From contig NZ_JNXE01000006.1 in NCBI RefSeq assembly GCF_000716605.1, positions 282,698-346,697 on the forward strand: a stretch of DNA of 64,000 nt. Reading direction: 5' to 3'. Source of the stretch: Streptomyces sp. NRRL F-525. GTDB taxonomy: Bacteria; Actinomycetota; Actinomycetes; Streptomycetales; Streptomycetaceae. The first letter of the stretch is position 1. Every line of letters starts with the position of its first letter. This document shows positions 27,001 through 35,312 of this stretch, piece after piece. Both the position numbers and the translations under genes were made by a program. Under the pieces are notes generated by a model. That model saw only the letters and a list, made by a program, of their open reading frames with translations, had not been told where the DNA came from and did not search any database.

Positions 27001-28491
27001 CTACTGTGCCGGGTCCGCGGCCTCTGCTGCGGGCTCGGGCAGGGCGTCCTTCCCCAACGATTCCGACGATTCCGACGGCTCCTCCGGCTCCGACGGAACG
27101 AAGAACGCGAGGACCAACGGCACCGCGCCCAGGCCGAAGATCCACCAGAACGTGCCTGAGAACGCGGCGAGTTGGGCCGTCGCCGTGGTCGTGCCGTCGA
27201 GCAGTTTCTGCAGGATCATGGCGACGACCGCGACCCCGAAGGGCGCGCCCACGCGTTGGACGACGCTGAACGCCGCGCTGCCCCGGGGAGTCTCGGCGTG
27301 GCTCAGGCCCGCGAGGGCGAGCGTCATCACCGGAAACGTGGTGGCGGCGAAACCGAGCCCCTGGGCGAACTGCGCGGCCAGCAGCACCGCCGTACCGCCG
27401 TGTGCGTCCGCGAGGGCGAACGGCACGGTCCCGATCATGGTCAGCGCCGCTCCGGCGGCGATGGCGAACCGGCTGTCGAACCGTGCCGCGACTGGGCGCA
27501 CGGCCACGACGAAGAACATCGTGCCGAGCCCCTGCGTGATGAGCAGTACGCCCGTGTGCAGGACCGTCTCGCCGCGAACCTGCTGGTAGAAGAGGGGGAG
27601 CAGGAACGACAGGGCGTACGTCGAGAAGCCGCCCGCGAACGTGATGACGCTGCCCAGGCCGAAGCCGCGCCGCGCGAACACGCGCACGTCGATGAGGGCG
27701 GGACGGCGGGCGCGCAGCGAGTGGACCGTGAAGGCGGCGAGCAGCGCGGCGCCGATGACGAGCGGGAGCCAGGCGCCGACGGCGGCGAAGCCGTCCTCGC
27801 CGGATATCCCGCTGATGCCGTAGGCGACGGCGACGACGGCGGGCGTGAGCAGCAGGAGGCCGGGGACGTCGAGCCGGTGACCGCGCTCGCCGGCGGTCGC
27901 GGGCAGCAGGATCCGGCCGAGGGCGAGTCCCGCCAGGCAGACCGGGACGTTCACGAGGAACAGCCAGTGCCAGCTCAGCGACTGGACGATGGCGCCGCCG
28001 AGCACCGAGCCGAGGACCGGCCCGAGCAGGCCGGGAAGCGCGACGGCCGCCGTGGCTTTGTGGATGCGCTCCGGTCCGGCCGCCCGCGTGACGATGGAGA
28101 GCGTGATCGGCATGACCATGCCCCCGCCGATTCCCTGGAGCACCCGGAAGGCGATGAGCGCGGGCAGTGAACCCGCCAGCCCGCACAGGAGCGAGCTTCC
28201 GAGGAAGGCGCCCACGGCGAACAGCCAGGCGTTGCGCGCGCCGAACCGTTCGGACAGCCACCCGCTCACCGGGATCACCGACACGAAGGCCAGCAGATAG
28301 CCCGTCGCGACCCATTGCGTCCGGGCGACCGAGGAGTGGAACACCGCCTGCAGGTGATCGAGGGCGATGTTGACGATCGTCGTGTCCAGAAGGGTCGTGA
28401 ACACGCCGAGGGCGAGGACCAGGCTGATGAGGTTCAGCCGGCGATCGGGCACCGGTGCCGTGGCCTGCGAGGCCGTCACTATCGGAGTCAT
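27001..28491 (-). CDS. DHA2-family MFS drug efflux transporter
   Basis: A 496-residue, fourteen-helix exporter of the EmrB/QacA type. Visible family marks are DTTIVNIALDHL in helix 1, WVATGYLLAFVSVIPVSGWLSERFGARN and GIGGGMVMPITLSIV, plus the antiporter motif region ALPGLLGPVLGSVLGGAIV in helix 5. It exports hydrophobic compounds using protons. ATG 28491 lies 11 bases from an operator, giving almost no leader. The acidic Ser/Glu-rich tail (PSEPEEPSESSESLG) is unusual. The divergent TetR gene is its probable repressor. Confidence 0.9.
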   Translation of the reverse strand: MTPIVTASQATAPVPDRRLNLISLVLALGVFTTLLDTTIVNIALDHLQAVFHSSVARTQWVATGYLLAFVSVIPVSGWLSERFGARNAWLFAVGAFLGSSLLCGLAGSLPALIAFRVLQGIGGGMVMPITLSIVTRAAGPERIHKATAAVALPGLLGPVLGSVLGGAIVQSLSWHWLFLVNVPVCLAGLALGRILLPATAGERGHRLDVPGLLLLTPAVVAVAYGISGISGEDGFAAVGAWLPLVIGAALLAAFTVHSLRARRPALIDVRVFARRGFGLGSVITFAGGFSTYALSFLLPLFYQQVRGETVLHTGVLLITQGLGTMFFVVAVRPVAARFDSRFAIAAGAALTMIGTVPFALADAHGGTAVLLAAQFAQGLGFAATTFPVMTLALAGLSHAETPRGSAAFSVVQRVGAPFGVAVVAMILQKLLDGTTTATAQLAAFSGTFWWIFGLGAVPLVLAFFVPSEPEEPSESSESLGKDALPEPAAEAADPAQ

Positions 28492-28501
28492 GGCGGGGAC
28501 A

Positions 28502-28540
28502 CTACACCGTGCAGTGTAGTTGCTACACCGGTCGGTGTAG
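28502..28540. promoter_or_regulatory. two tandem TetR operators
   Basis: CTACACCGGTCGGTGTAG (28523-28540) has perfect eight-base arms; CTACACCGTGCAGTGTAG (28502-28519) has one mismatch. They are 21 bases apart, about two helical turns, and fill the gap between the efflux gene and the TetR gene. Confidence 0.85.
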
Positions 28541-28560
28541 GGTTTGCCGCGGAGGTGCGG

Positions 28561-29211
28561 ATGAGCGCGGTGGGCACGGAGAAGACGGTGCGCGAGGGGT
28601 CCCTTGAGAAGCGGACGGCGATCCTCGTCGCCGCGCGCGAACTGTTCGTGCATCAGGGAGTGGACCGCGTGAGCATGGACGCCATCGCGGCCCGGGCCGC
28701 GGTCTCCAAGCGCACCGTGTACGACTACTTCGGCGACAAGCGGCGCCTCTTCCTGGCCATCCTCGCCGACGTGTCCCAGTCGATGCTGGACACCGTGGGC
28801 CGCGCGCTCGACGAGCACCTTCCGGAGGATGCGCGGATCACGACGGTGCCCCAACTGGAGCGGTCCCTAACGGAGTTGGCGGTCGACCTGGGTACGTCGA
28901 TCGTGGGCTCGGCCGACTACGCGGCCGGGTTCGCCCTCGTCGCCCAGGAGCGCCTGCGGACCCCGACGACCCGGGACGACATCGCGACGGGGGCGGTCGA
29001 GGAGGTCTTCGCGGAACGCCTGGCCCACTTCGCCGACGCTGGACTCCTCGAGACGGACGACCCGCGACTGGCCGCCGACCACTTCTTCGCCCTGACCGTC
29101 CTGTTGGCCTACGACCGTCAGCCGGTGCCCGCCAACCCCGACCCGGAACGGGTCCGTCAGACGATGATCGACGGGGCTCACGCATTCATCCGGGCGTATG
29201 CGGTGCGGTAG
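28561..29211 (+). CDS. TetR-family repressor of the DHA2 efflux pump
   Basis: A 216-residue regulator with a helix-turn-helix AILVAARELFVHQGVDRVSMDAIAARAAVSKRTVYDYFGDKRRLF and a C-terminal domain of the AefR-like type (ADYAAGFALVAQERLRTPTTRDDI...). GCGGAGGTG precedes ATG 28561. Its gene is 20 bases from the second of two tandem palindromes, and the efflux gene is on the other side, the standard arrangement of a ligand-relieved efflux repressor. Confidence 0.9.
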   Translation: MSAVGTEKTVREGSLEKRTAILVAARELFVHQGVDRVSMDAIAARAAVSKRTVYDYFGDKRRLFLAILADVSQSMLDTVGRALDEHLPEDARITTVPQLERSLTELAVDLGTSIVGSADYAAGFALVAQERLRTPTTRDDIATGAVEEVFAERLAHFADAGLLETDDPRLAADHFFALTVLLAYDRQPVPANPDPERVRQTMIDGAHAFIRAYAVR

Positions 29212-29271
29212 GAGTGCGTGAGGGCGTGATCAGCGGGCGTTCCTGAGTCACCGGGAAAGCTCTGCGGCGCC

Positions 29272-29883
29272 TCAACGCCAGGACTGCGCCTGGTCGTTGG
29301 CGTCGTCGGCGCGCGATGTGTCCGCGCCTTGCGCCGCCGTCTCCTCGGTGGTGGGACCCGCGGTGTGCGCCGTGCGCAGCTGCTCCGCCGCCCAGTGGGC
29401 CCACTCCTGCTCCAACACCCGCTGCCGGATGCCGTGTTCGAGGACGAGCCTGCCGCACACGGTGAGCATGTCCTTGTCCCACTCCTCCGTGTCGCGGAGG
29501 GCGACCAGGGCATCGTGCTCCTTGGCCGAGGCCTCCGCGTGGTCGAGGAGCCGCTGGACCGCTTCCTCGCGCGGCAGGAGTCCCAGGAAGAAGGTCTGCA
29601 GGAGCATCGGGTTGCGCAGCGGCCTGCTCTCCCGGTTCTCGGACAGCCAGCGCACCGTCTCCGCGTGCCCCTCGGGCGTGAGCGAGTACTGCTTGCGTCC
29701 CCGGGGGCCCTCCTCCGTGACCTTGATCAGACCCGTCGCGTCCAGCTTGGTCAGCTCGCCGTAGATCTGGCTCTGCTTGGCGGGCCAGACGTAGCCGAGC
29801 GAGGTGTCGAACATCTTCAGCAGGTCGTAGCCGCTGCCGGGGCGGAAGACGAGGAGGCCCAGGAGGGCGTTGCGGAGGCTCAT
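29272..29883 (-). CDS. PadR-family transcriptional regulator
   Basis: A 203-residue regulator: winged helix MSLRNALLGLLVFRPGSGYDLLKMFDTSLGYVWPAKQSQIYGELTKLDATGLI, the wing GRKQYSLTPEGHAETVRWL, and a C-terminal PadR helical dimer domain ending with a variable Thr/Ala-rich tail. Family members respond to phenolics or other hydrophobic ligands. ATG 29883 has no clear ribosome-binding site. An inverted repeat 18 bases upstream and a related site before the divergent membrane protein/carotenoid oxygenase operon suggest it controls both. Confidence 0.88.
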   Translation of the reverse strand: MSLRNALLGLLVFRPGSGYDLLKMFDTSLGYVWPAKQSQIYGELTKLDATGLIKVTEEGPRGRKQYSLTPEGHAETVRWLSENRESRPLRNPMLLQTFFLGLLPREEAVQRLLDHAEASAKEHDALVALRDTEEWDKDMLTVCGRLVLEHGIRQRVLEQEWAHWAAEQLRTAHTAGPTTEETAAQGADTSRADDANDQAQSWR

Positions 29884-29900
29884 GCGGACCAGCCTAACGC

Positions 29901-29922
29901 CTGTCACTCCAATATTGACAGG
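29901..29922 (-). promoter_or_regulatory. candidate PadR operator 1
   Basis: CTGTCA (29901-29906) and TGACAG (29916-29921) form an inverted repeat. The minus strand reads CCTGTCAATATTGGA, matching CCTGTCAAnnTTGGA also found at 30099-30113. Confidence 0.5.
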
Positions 29923-30098
29923 TCGAAAACTACCCATGCGGATTCTGTGCGTCCGGGAAGGGGGTCGCGTGGAGGCCGGGCGCGGTCGAAACAGTTTGCC
30001 CAGGTAGGGCCGGTGCGGGTCCGCGAGGGCGGTGGCGCGGCGGACTTTCGTTCAATATTCCATTCTTGACATGTTGATTGCGGAGCGTCTAGCTTCCA

Positions 30099-30113
30099 CC
30101 TGTCAAAGTTGGA
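30099..30113 (+). promoter_or_regulatory. candidate PadR operator 2
   Basis: CCTGTCAAAGTTGGA matches 13 of 15 bases with the site upstream of padR. It is 26 bases before the GTG of the membrane protein that leads the carotenoid oxygenase operon. Confidence 0.45.
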
Positions 30114-30138
30114 ACATCGAGTTGCGAGGAAGTTCAAC

Positions 30139-30714
30139 GTGGGCATCATGGGCTATTTGCGCGGTTTCTACCCATGGATCGCGGCAGGATTCGTCTCCGC
30201 CGTCGACTGGCGCTGGGGCGCGGTGGCCGGCGTCGTCGTCGGCGTCCTGCTGCTTCTCCAGGACCGGCGCAGGGGAGTGGCGATGGACGCGATGGTGCTG
30301 GAGATCAGCACCATCATCTACTTCGTCATCATCGGGGCGATCGCCTTCAGTTCGCCCGACTCGTCGATCCAGGACCACAGCGACGTCATCTCGTTCGTCT
30401 GGCTCGCCGGAACGGCCTGGGGCAGCATGGCGCTCCGCAGCCCGTTCACGCTCGGCATCGCCCGTCGGCAGGCGCCCGAGGAGTACTGGGACACCCCGGG
30501 CTTCCTCGCCGTCAACAACCACATCACGGCCGCCTGGGGTTCCGGCTTCACGTTCATCGCCGTCGTCCTGGCCATCAGCAACGCGACCGACGCCCCCGCC
30601 TGGGTCGGCATCACCGCGCACGTCGTCGGCCTGGTCGCCCCCGCTGTCTTCACGTCGATCTACCCCAAGCGTGTCCAGGCGCGCCTCGAAGCCATGCAAG
30701 CAGCGCAAGCCTGA
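30139..30714 (+). CDS. small multi-helix membrane protein, intracellular septation-like
   Basis: A 191-residue protein with about five hydrophobic helices, a polar RRGVAMDAMVLEISTIIYFVI segment and an internal FTLGIARRQAPEEYWDTPGF region reminiscent of membrane proteins of the septation/YnfA type, though I cannot assign a family. GTG 30139 follows GAGGAAG; an ATG nine bases later is possible. The stop is 23 bases from the carotenoid oxygenase start, so they form an operon. The paired expression suggests a role in handling or partitioning the hydrophobic substrate or product, which is inference. Confidence 0.65.
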   Translation: MGIMGYLRGFYPWIAAGFVSAVDWRWGAVAGVVVGVLLLLQDRRRGVAMDAMVLEISTIIYFVIIGAIAFSSPDSSIQDHSDVISFVWLAGTAWGSMALRSPFTLGIARRQAPEEYWDTPGFLAVNNHITAAWGSGFTFIAVVLAISNATDAPAWVGITAHVVGLVAPAVFTSIYPKRVQARLEAMQAAQA

Positions 30715-30737
30715 CCAGCCGACCCAAGGACTTCCCC

Positions 30738-32105
30738 ATGAGTACGGACAAGACCCCACCGCCTCCGCACCTGGCCGGCAACTTCGCCCCGGTCCCCGAC
30801 GAGATCACCGTCACCGAACTCGCGGTCACCGGAGCCATCCCGCCGGAACTCACCGGCTGGTACCTGCGCAACGGCCCCAACCCGCACGAGGCCGCCTCGG
30901 CCCACTGGTTCACCGGCGACGGGATGGTGCACGGCGTCCGCCTCGACGCAGGCAAGGCCATCTCGTACCGCAACCGCTGGGTCCGCACCCCCACCCTCGA
31001 GACGGGCGCCCAGGTCTACGGCCCGGACGGCGGGATGAACCTCGCCGCGGGCGTCGCCAACACCCACGTCATACGACACGCGGGGCGCACCCTCGCCCTC
31101 GTCGAGACGTCCTTCCCGCAGGAGTTGAGCTGCGAGGCGGGTCGCGAACTCGACACGGTCGGCCCCTACGACTTCGACGGCCGCCTGCGCACCCCGATGA
31201 CCGCCCACCCCAAGACCTGCCCGGTCACCGGTGAGTTGCACTTCTACGGCTACGGCGGGCTCGCGGCGCCGTACCTCACGTATCACCGTGCCGACGCCGA
31301 CGGCGAGTTGACCGTCAGCCGGCCGATCGACGTGCCGGCGCACACGATGATGCACGACTTCCACCTCACCAGGAACCATGTCGTCTTCATGGACCTGCCC
31401 GCCGTGTTCAGCATCGAGCGGGCCATGGATCCGAACGGCGGCATGCCCTACGTCTGGTCCGACACCTACGGAGCCAGGCTCGGCGTCCTGCGCAGGGACG
31501 ACCCGTACGGCGACATCCGCTGGTTTGACATCGACCCCTGCTACGTCTTCCACACCCTCAACTCCTATGAGGAGAACGAGGGTCGGAGCCTCGTCCTGCT
31601 CGGCATGCGGTACCCGTCCCTGCGGGACGGCGCGACCGTGGCGACGGCGGCTCACCTGTGGCGGTGGACCATCGACCTCACCACCGGCGCGATCAGCGAG
31701 GAGCAACTGGACGACCACCCGGGGGAGTTCCCCCGCATCGACGACCGACTCGCGGGCCTGCCCGCCGACTTCGGCCACGCCACCGCGGCACCCGTACCGG
31801 AACTCCCGCAGTACGACCCGGACGAGTCGCGCGCGGCGATCCACCGGTACGACCTCCGCAAGTCGAGCGTCGCCAGCCACTACTTCGCTCCCGGACGCTT
31901 CCCGGGCGAGGCGGCCTTCGCCCCCGCCGACGATCGACCCGGCGGCCCCGGCTGGCTGATGACCTACGTCTACGACGCCTCGACCGACCGCAGCGACCTG
32001 GTCGTCCTCGACGCCGACAACCTCACCCAGGAGCCGGTGGCCACCATCCACCTGCCCCGCCGGGTACCCGCCGGATTCCACGGCAGTTGGCTCGTGGACG
32101 CCTGA
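30738..32105 (+). CDS. carotenoid/apocarotenoid oxygenase
   Basis: A 455-residue seven-bladed propeller enzyme that cleaves an alkene with iron and oxygen (carotenoids, apocarotenoids or stilbene-type phenylpropanoids). The four iron histidines are recognisable: TAHPKT (His157), MMHDFH (His206), YVFHTLNSY (His272) and GFHGSW (His448), along with the family opening WYLRNGPNPH and HWFTGDGMVH. ATG 30738 follows AAGGAC. It is the second gene of a probable PadR-controlled operon; since PadR ligands are often phenolic, a lignostilbene-like substrate is as plausible as a carotenoid. Confidence 0.9.
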   Translation: MSTDKTPPPPHLAGNFAPVPDEITVTELAVTGAIPPELTGWYLRNGPNPHEAASAHWFTGDGMVHGVRLDAGKAISYRNRWVRTPTLETGAQVYGPDGGMNLAAGVANTHVIRHAGRTLALVETSFPQELSCEAGRELDTVGPYDFDGRLRTPMTAHPKTCPVTGELHFYGYGGLAAPYLTYHRADADGELTVSRPIDVPAHTMMHDFHLTRNHVVFMDLPAVFSIERAMDPNGGMPYVWSDTYGARLGVLRRDDPYGDIRWFDIDPCYVFHTLNSYEENEGRSLVLLGMRYPSLRDGATVATAAHLWRWTIDLTTGAISEEQLDDHPGEFPRIDDRLAGLPADFGHATAAPVPELPQYDPDESRAAIHRYDLRKSSVASHYFAPGRFPGEAAFAPADDRPGGPGWLMTYVYDASTDRSDLVVLDADNLTQEPVATIHLPRRVPAGFHGSWLVDA

Positions 32106-32136
32106 CCCACCGCACCCCGCCGACGTCATGAACGCT

Positions 32137-32183
32137 GAGCCGTCCTCCGGGCCCGAACGCCCGGGTTGTCCGGAGGACGGCTC
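32137..32183 (+). terminator. strong hairpin terminator
   Basis: GAGCCGTCCTCCGG (32137-32150) pairs perfectly over 14 bases with CCGGAGGACGGCTC (32170-32183). It follows the carotenoid oxygenase stop by 31 bases and precedes the sigma factor. Confidence 0.8.
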
Positions 32184-32230
32184 TCGTCGGGGTGCCCTGA
32201 ACAGTCGTAAACAGGTGCCGAAAGGGACGC

Positions 32231-32929
32231 ATGATGGGGGACGCCGAGGGGGCGGCACGCACGGAGGACGCGAAGCTGACGCGTGCGGCTCAGGCGGGTG
32301 AAGTCGCCGCGCTGGGGCTGCTGTTGGAGCGACACCGGCAGGGGATGCGCGCGGTGGCGGTGAGCATCCTGGGGCCGGGCGCGGATGCCGACGACGTGAT
32401 GCAGGACGCGGCGCTGACGGCGCTGCTGCGGATCGGGGACGTACGGGACCCGGAGGCCGTCGGCGCGTGGCTGCGGACGATCGTGCGCAACGCCGGTCGG
32501 CAGGTAGTGCGGGAGGCGGCCGTGGTCCGGCCTGTGGGCGAACTGCCCCTGCAGTCAACGCATTTGGGACCGGAACAGTGGCTGGAGCGGAACACGCTGC
32601 GCGACTGGGTCTGGGAGGCTCTGGAAGAACTCTCCCCGGTGTTGCGCATGCCGCTGGTGCTGCGGTACTTCGCCACCGGGGTCACCTCGTACGAACGGAT
32701 CGCGGAGGTGTGCGGGGTGCCGGTCGGCACGGTACGCAGCAGGCTGAGCCAGGGCCGGACCAAGCTGGCGGCAGCCCTCGCCGCCACGGCGGACGCTCCG
32801 CACGGAGATGCCCAACAACGCGTCCAGGCCAGCCGAGTTGAGGCCCATGAGCTGCTGGCCGCCGTAGGACGCGAGGGACTTGGACCGGGTGCCGACCTCG
32901 CTCCGGGCCGGATCAGTGTGCTGCGCTGA
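32231..32929 (+). CDS. ECF sigma factor, short C-terminus
   Basis: A 232-residue RNA polymerase sigma factor: region 2 ALGLLLERHRQGMRAVAVSILGPGADADDVMQDAALTALLRI (residues about 30-70) and region 4 LEELSPVLRMPLVLRYFATGVTSYERIAEVCGVPVGTVRSRLSQGRTKL (about 140-185). Close relatives usually continue into a SnoaL-like extension of about 100 residues that senses a ligand; here the protein stops about 40 residues after region 4 (EAHELLAAVGREGLG...), overlapping the convergent oxidoreductase gene by 17 bases. It may be a truncated or natively short form. ATG 32231 or 32234 both fit AAAGGGA. Confidence 0.8.
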   Translation: MMGDAEGAARTEDAKLTRAAQAGEVAALGLLLERHRQGMRAVAVSILGPGADADDVMQDAALTALLRIGDVRDPEAVGAWLRTIVRNAGRQVVREAAVVRPVGELPLQSTHLGPEQWLERNTLRDWVWEALEELSPVLRMPLVLRYFATGVTSYERIAEVCGVPVGTVRSRLSQGRTKLAAALAATADAPHGDAQQRVQASRVEAHELLAAVGREGLGPGADLAPGRISVLR

Positions 32930-33836
32930 ACTCCCCGAAGTAGTGGCCCAGTTCGATGTCCGGGACCAGGGCCGGGTGCGTCGGCCGCCATCCCGTGCGC
33001 TGCCGGGTCAGGGCGCTCGACGCCGGGCTGTCGAGCGAGACCAGCGGGGCGAGGAAGCCGACGAAGTGTCGGCTCGCTTCCTCGGGAGTGAGACTCACGG
33101 CGGGGACTTTCAACTGGCGGCCGATGGCCCCCGCGATGTCCCGAAACGGCACCCCCTCCTCGGCGACCGCGTGGAGCGGCGTACCGGCCGGGGCGGATTC
33201 CAGGGCCAGTCGGTACAGGGTCGCCGCGTCACGGCGGTGCACCGCCGGCCACCGGTTCGAACCGTCGCCGACGAAGGCCGACACACCCGTCGTACGGGCG
33301 ACGCCGATGAGCGTTGAGATGAATCCGCGCGCGTCCCCCGGCCCGTGCACGGTCGGGGCCAGGCGTACCGAGGACGACCGCACTCCGCGCTCGCCCGCGG
33401 CGAGGACGGACGACTCGACCTGGAGCCGTAGGGCCGTGACGGGGGTGGGGACGGTCGGGGTCTCTTCGGTGAGCAGGTCGCCCGGTGTGCGGCCGATGAC
33501 TCCCGAAGTGACCACGAAGGGCTTGCCCGTGCCCTCCAATTCCGTGGTGATCGCCTCGACCGCGTTCAGTTCGGCCTTCGCGCGGGCGACGGGGTCGGTG
33601 GTTTCGGAGATGTGCTGGTTCGCGGCGTAGACGACACCGTCCACCGCCGCGGCTCCGGCGCGCAGGCTGTCGGCGTCGCCGATGTCGCCGCGGTGCACGT
33701 CGGCGCCGGATCGCGTCAGCGTGTCGGCGGCCGGGTCCGAGCGGGCGAGGCCGAGGACCTGGTGCCCCGCGTCGAGGAGTTCACGGACGACGGCGGAGCC
33801 GATGTAACCGGTCGCGCCCGCAACGAAAACACGCAC
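32913..33836 (-). CDS. NAD(P)-dependent epimerase/dehydratase-family protein
   Basis: A 307-residue extended short-chain-dehydrogenase-fold protein with the nucleotide loop VAGATGYIGSAVVRELL, an RSDPAADTL segment in place of the second strand, and SSVRLAPTVHGPGDARGFISTLIGVAR. The catalytic YxxxK is not apparent (the region reads TSGVIGRTPGD...), which is usual for atypical NmrA-like or reductase relatives. It is alone, ending inside the convergent sigma factor gene. Substrate unknown. Confidence 0.78.
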   Translation of the reverse strand: MRVFVAGATGYIGSAVVRELLDAGHQVLGLARSDPAADTLTRSGADVHRGDIGDADSLRAGAAAVDGVVYAANQHISETTDPVARAKAELNAVEAITTELEGTGKPFVVTSGVIGRTPGDLLTEETPTVPTPVTALRLQVESSVLAAGERGVRSSSVRLAPTVHGPGDARGFISTLIGVARTTGVSAFVGDGSNRWPAVHRRDAATLYRLALESAPAGTPLHAVAEEGVPFRDIAGAIGRQLKVPAVSLTPEEASRHFVGFLAPLVSLDSPASSALTRQRTGWRPTHPALVPDIELGHYFGEFSAAH

Positions 33837-34014
33837 AGTGGAGATCCCCCAGGTCGGTTCGGGTCGACCCGGCGGCCATGGGCGACGGGCTCACGGACCA
33901 CGCTAGGAAGGGCCCGGTCGGGTGTCCAAGTCCTGTGTCGCATAAGGCGATACGCGGCAGGCATGACCTCAGGTGGGTGGGCCGAGGTGGGCGCTTCGGC
34001 GGGGAAACGGCAGC

Positions 34015-34048
34015 GGCGCCAGGATCCGTACCCCCAGATCCTGGCGCC
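34015..34048 (-). terminator. hairpin terminator after chitosanase
   Basis: GGCGCCAGGATC (34015-34026) pairs perfectly with GATCCTGGCGCC (34037-34048), twelve base pairs with a ten-base loop, 43 bases past the chitosanase stop. Confidence 0.75.
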
Positions 34049-34091
34049 GCACTGTCCGCCGAGTCGCCTCCCAACCAGGCGGCAGGTCAGG

Positions 34092-34946
34092 TCAGTTGAT
34101 GGTGTAGCTGTCCCCGTAGACCTTCCAGTTCAGCGGTGTGTTGAGGTCGAAGTTGCCGTTGCGGAGGAAGACGCGCTGTTCCGTGTCGACGCGGGTGGTG
34201 TCGCTGTGGGCCTCCTCCTGCTTCATGGCCCACACGCGGGCGTCGAGGAACGCGTTGAGGTACGTCGTCTCGTTGCCGCCCTGGGCCGGCGGCTTGGCCG
34301 AACGCAGGGCGCGGGCGCGGATGTTGCGGAAGCTGGTGGGGTCGTCGCCGTCGCCGTGCATGACGATGGCGTCGTAGTACGTGAACTGGCCCAGCACCCG
34401 CAGCCCGTCTGTCTTGCCCTGGCTGACGGCGGGGTTGAAGTACACGCGGTCGCGTTCGTCGTTCTGCGCCTGCTGGAACACCGTGTCCTGGGCCGCCGTG
34501 CGCCAGTCCTTGGGGAAGTTCGGGTCGAGGCCGGAGTGCGAGTCGGTGCCGTTGACGTTGCGGAGCGCGGGGAGGTACTTGGCGAGGACGTTGCCGGGCT
34601 TGCGGGTGGCGTAGAGCTGGACGAGGTCGAGCATGTCGCCGGTGCCGGAGCAGAAGCCGATGATGCCGGCGGTGTAGCCGCGGCCGTCGCCTATGTCCTC
34701 GATGTACTTGTACTGGGCCTTCCAGTCGAGCGAGGAGTTCTCCGCGCTCGACACCAGCTTCATGGCGATCTCCTTCTTCGCCGGGTCGTCGAGGCCGATC
34801 GCCTTGGCGGCCGTGGGGGCTGCCGAGGCCTGCGGGGCGCGGAGCAGAGGTGCCGCGGCGAGCGACACGCCGATGAGCGCGAGGAGCGTCCGACGCGAGG
34901 GGCTTGTCGGCTCGGAGATCGCAGGGTCGTGGAACGGGTGGACCAC
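34092..34946 (-). CDS. csnA: secreted GH46 chitosanase
   Basis: A 284-residue endo-chitosanase that hydrolyses chitosan. The N-terminus has a twin-arginine-type signal (PSRRTLLALIGVSLAAA, cleavage near PQASA-APT). The mature part has the catalytic acid in SSAENSSLD (Glu69) and the catalytic aspartate in GDGRGYTAG (Asp87), 18 apart as in the N174 enzyme, then the characteristic GTGDMLDLVQLYA. GTG 34946 follows TTTGGAG. A palindrome upstream resembles known csnA operators. It is a single-gene unit with its own terminator. Confidence 0.93.
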   Translation of the reverse strand: MVHPFHDPAISEPTSPSRRTLLALIGVSLAAAPLLRAPQASAAPTAAKAIGLDDPAKKEIAMKLVSSAENSSLDWKAQYKYIEDIGDGRGYTAGIIGFCSGTGDMLDLVQLYATRKPGNVLAKYLPALRNVNGTDSHSGLDPNFPKDWRTAAQDTVFQQAQNDERDRVYFNPAVSQGKTDGLRVLGQFTYYDAIVMHGDGDDPTSFRNIRARALRSAKPPAQGGNETTYLNAFLDARVWAMKQEEAHSDTTRVDTEQRVFLRNGNFDLNTPLNWKVYGDSYTIN

Positions 34947-34995
34947 GGGGACTCCAAAGGGTGGTGGGGGGTGGGGAGTTGGTCGTACCGTCGAA

Positions 34996-35018
34996 CTGAT
35001 AGGAAAGTTAACTATCAG
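34996..35018. promoter_or_regulatory. operator-like palindrome upstream of chitosanase
   Basis: CTGATAG (34996-35002) and CTATCAG (35012-35018) enclose GAAAGTTAA, and AGTTAACT is itself a perfect palindrome. From memory, a GAAAGTT-type palindrome is the site of the ROK repressor of csnA genes. It is 50 bases from the GTG. Confidence 0.5.
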
Positions 35019-35312
35019 AGGTTCGGCGCCGAGGGCACCCACCTGGAGCCAAGTTCGTAGCTATGAACGAGAGTCGCGTACCTGTGCGAGGGCGATGCTT
35101 GATGGTTTGCCCGTGCTTGTCGCGTCGGTCATCTCGGCGACGTGTGAACTCCGGGCTCTGGACGGCCGGTTCACCGATCGGTGCGGTCGGTCGAGTATCG
35201 ATCACCGGAGCGTCGGGAAGCGTGCCCCTGGCAGGGGCAGGCTGTGCGCGGGCGGCGGCTCCAGACTCGGAACCACTTCACCACTCGTAGCACCGACGAA
35301 GAGGGAACCGCC
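35019..35312. other. 294-base gap: palindromes, no gene
   Basis: The region holds CACCGATCGGTG, a perfect 12-base palindrome at 35172-35183, and the hairpin GCCCCTG-G-CAGGGGC at 35224-35238. Neither flanking gene explains them; they may belong to the OsmC/Ohr promoter. No open frame has coding character. Confidence 0.4.

Noticed and set aside
35063..35290. 75-codon frame before the ohr-like gene
   Set aside because: Composition is not protein-like and it covers palindromes.
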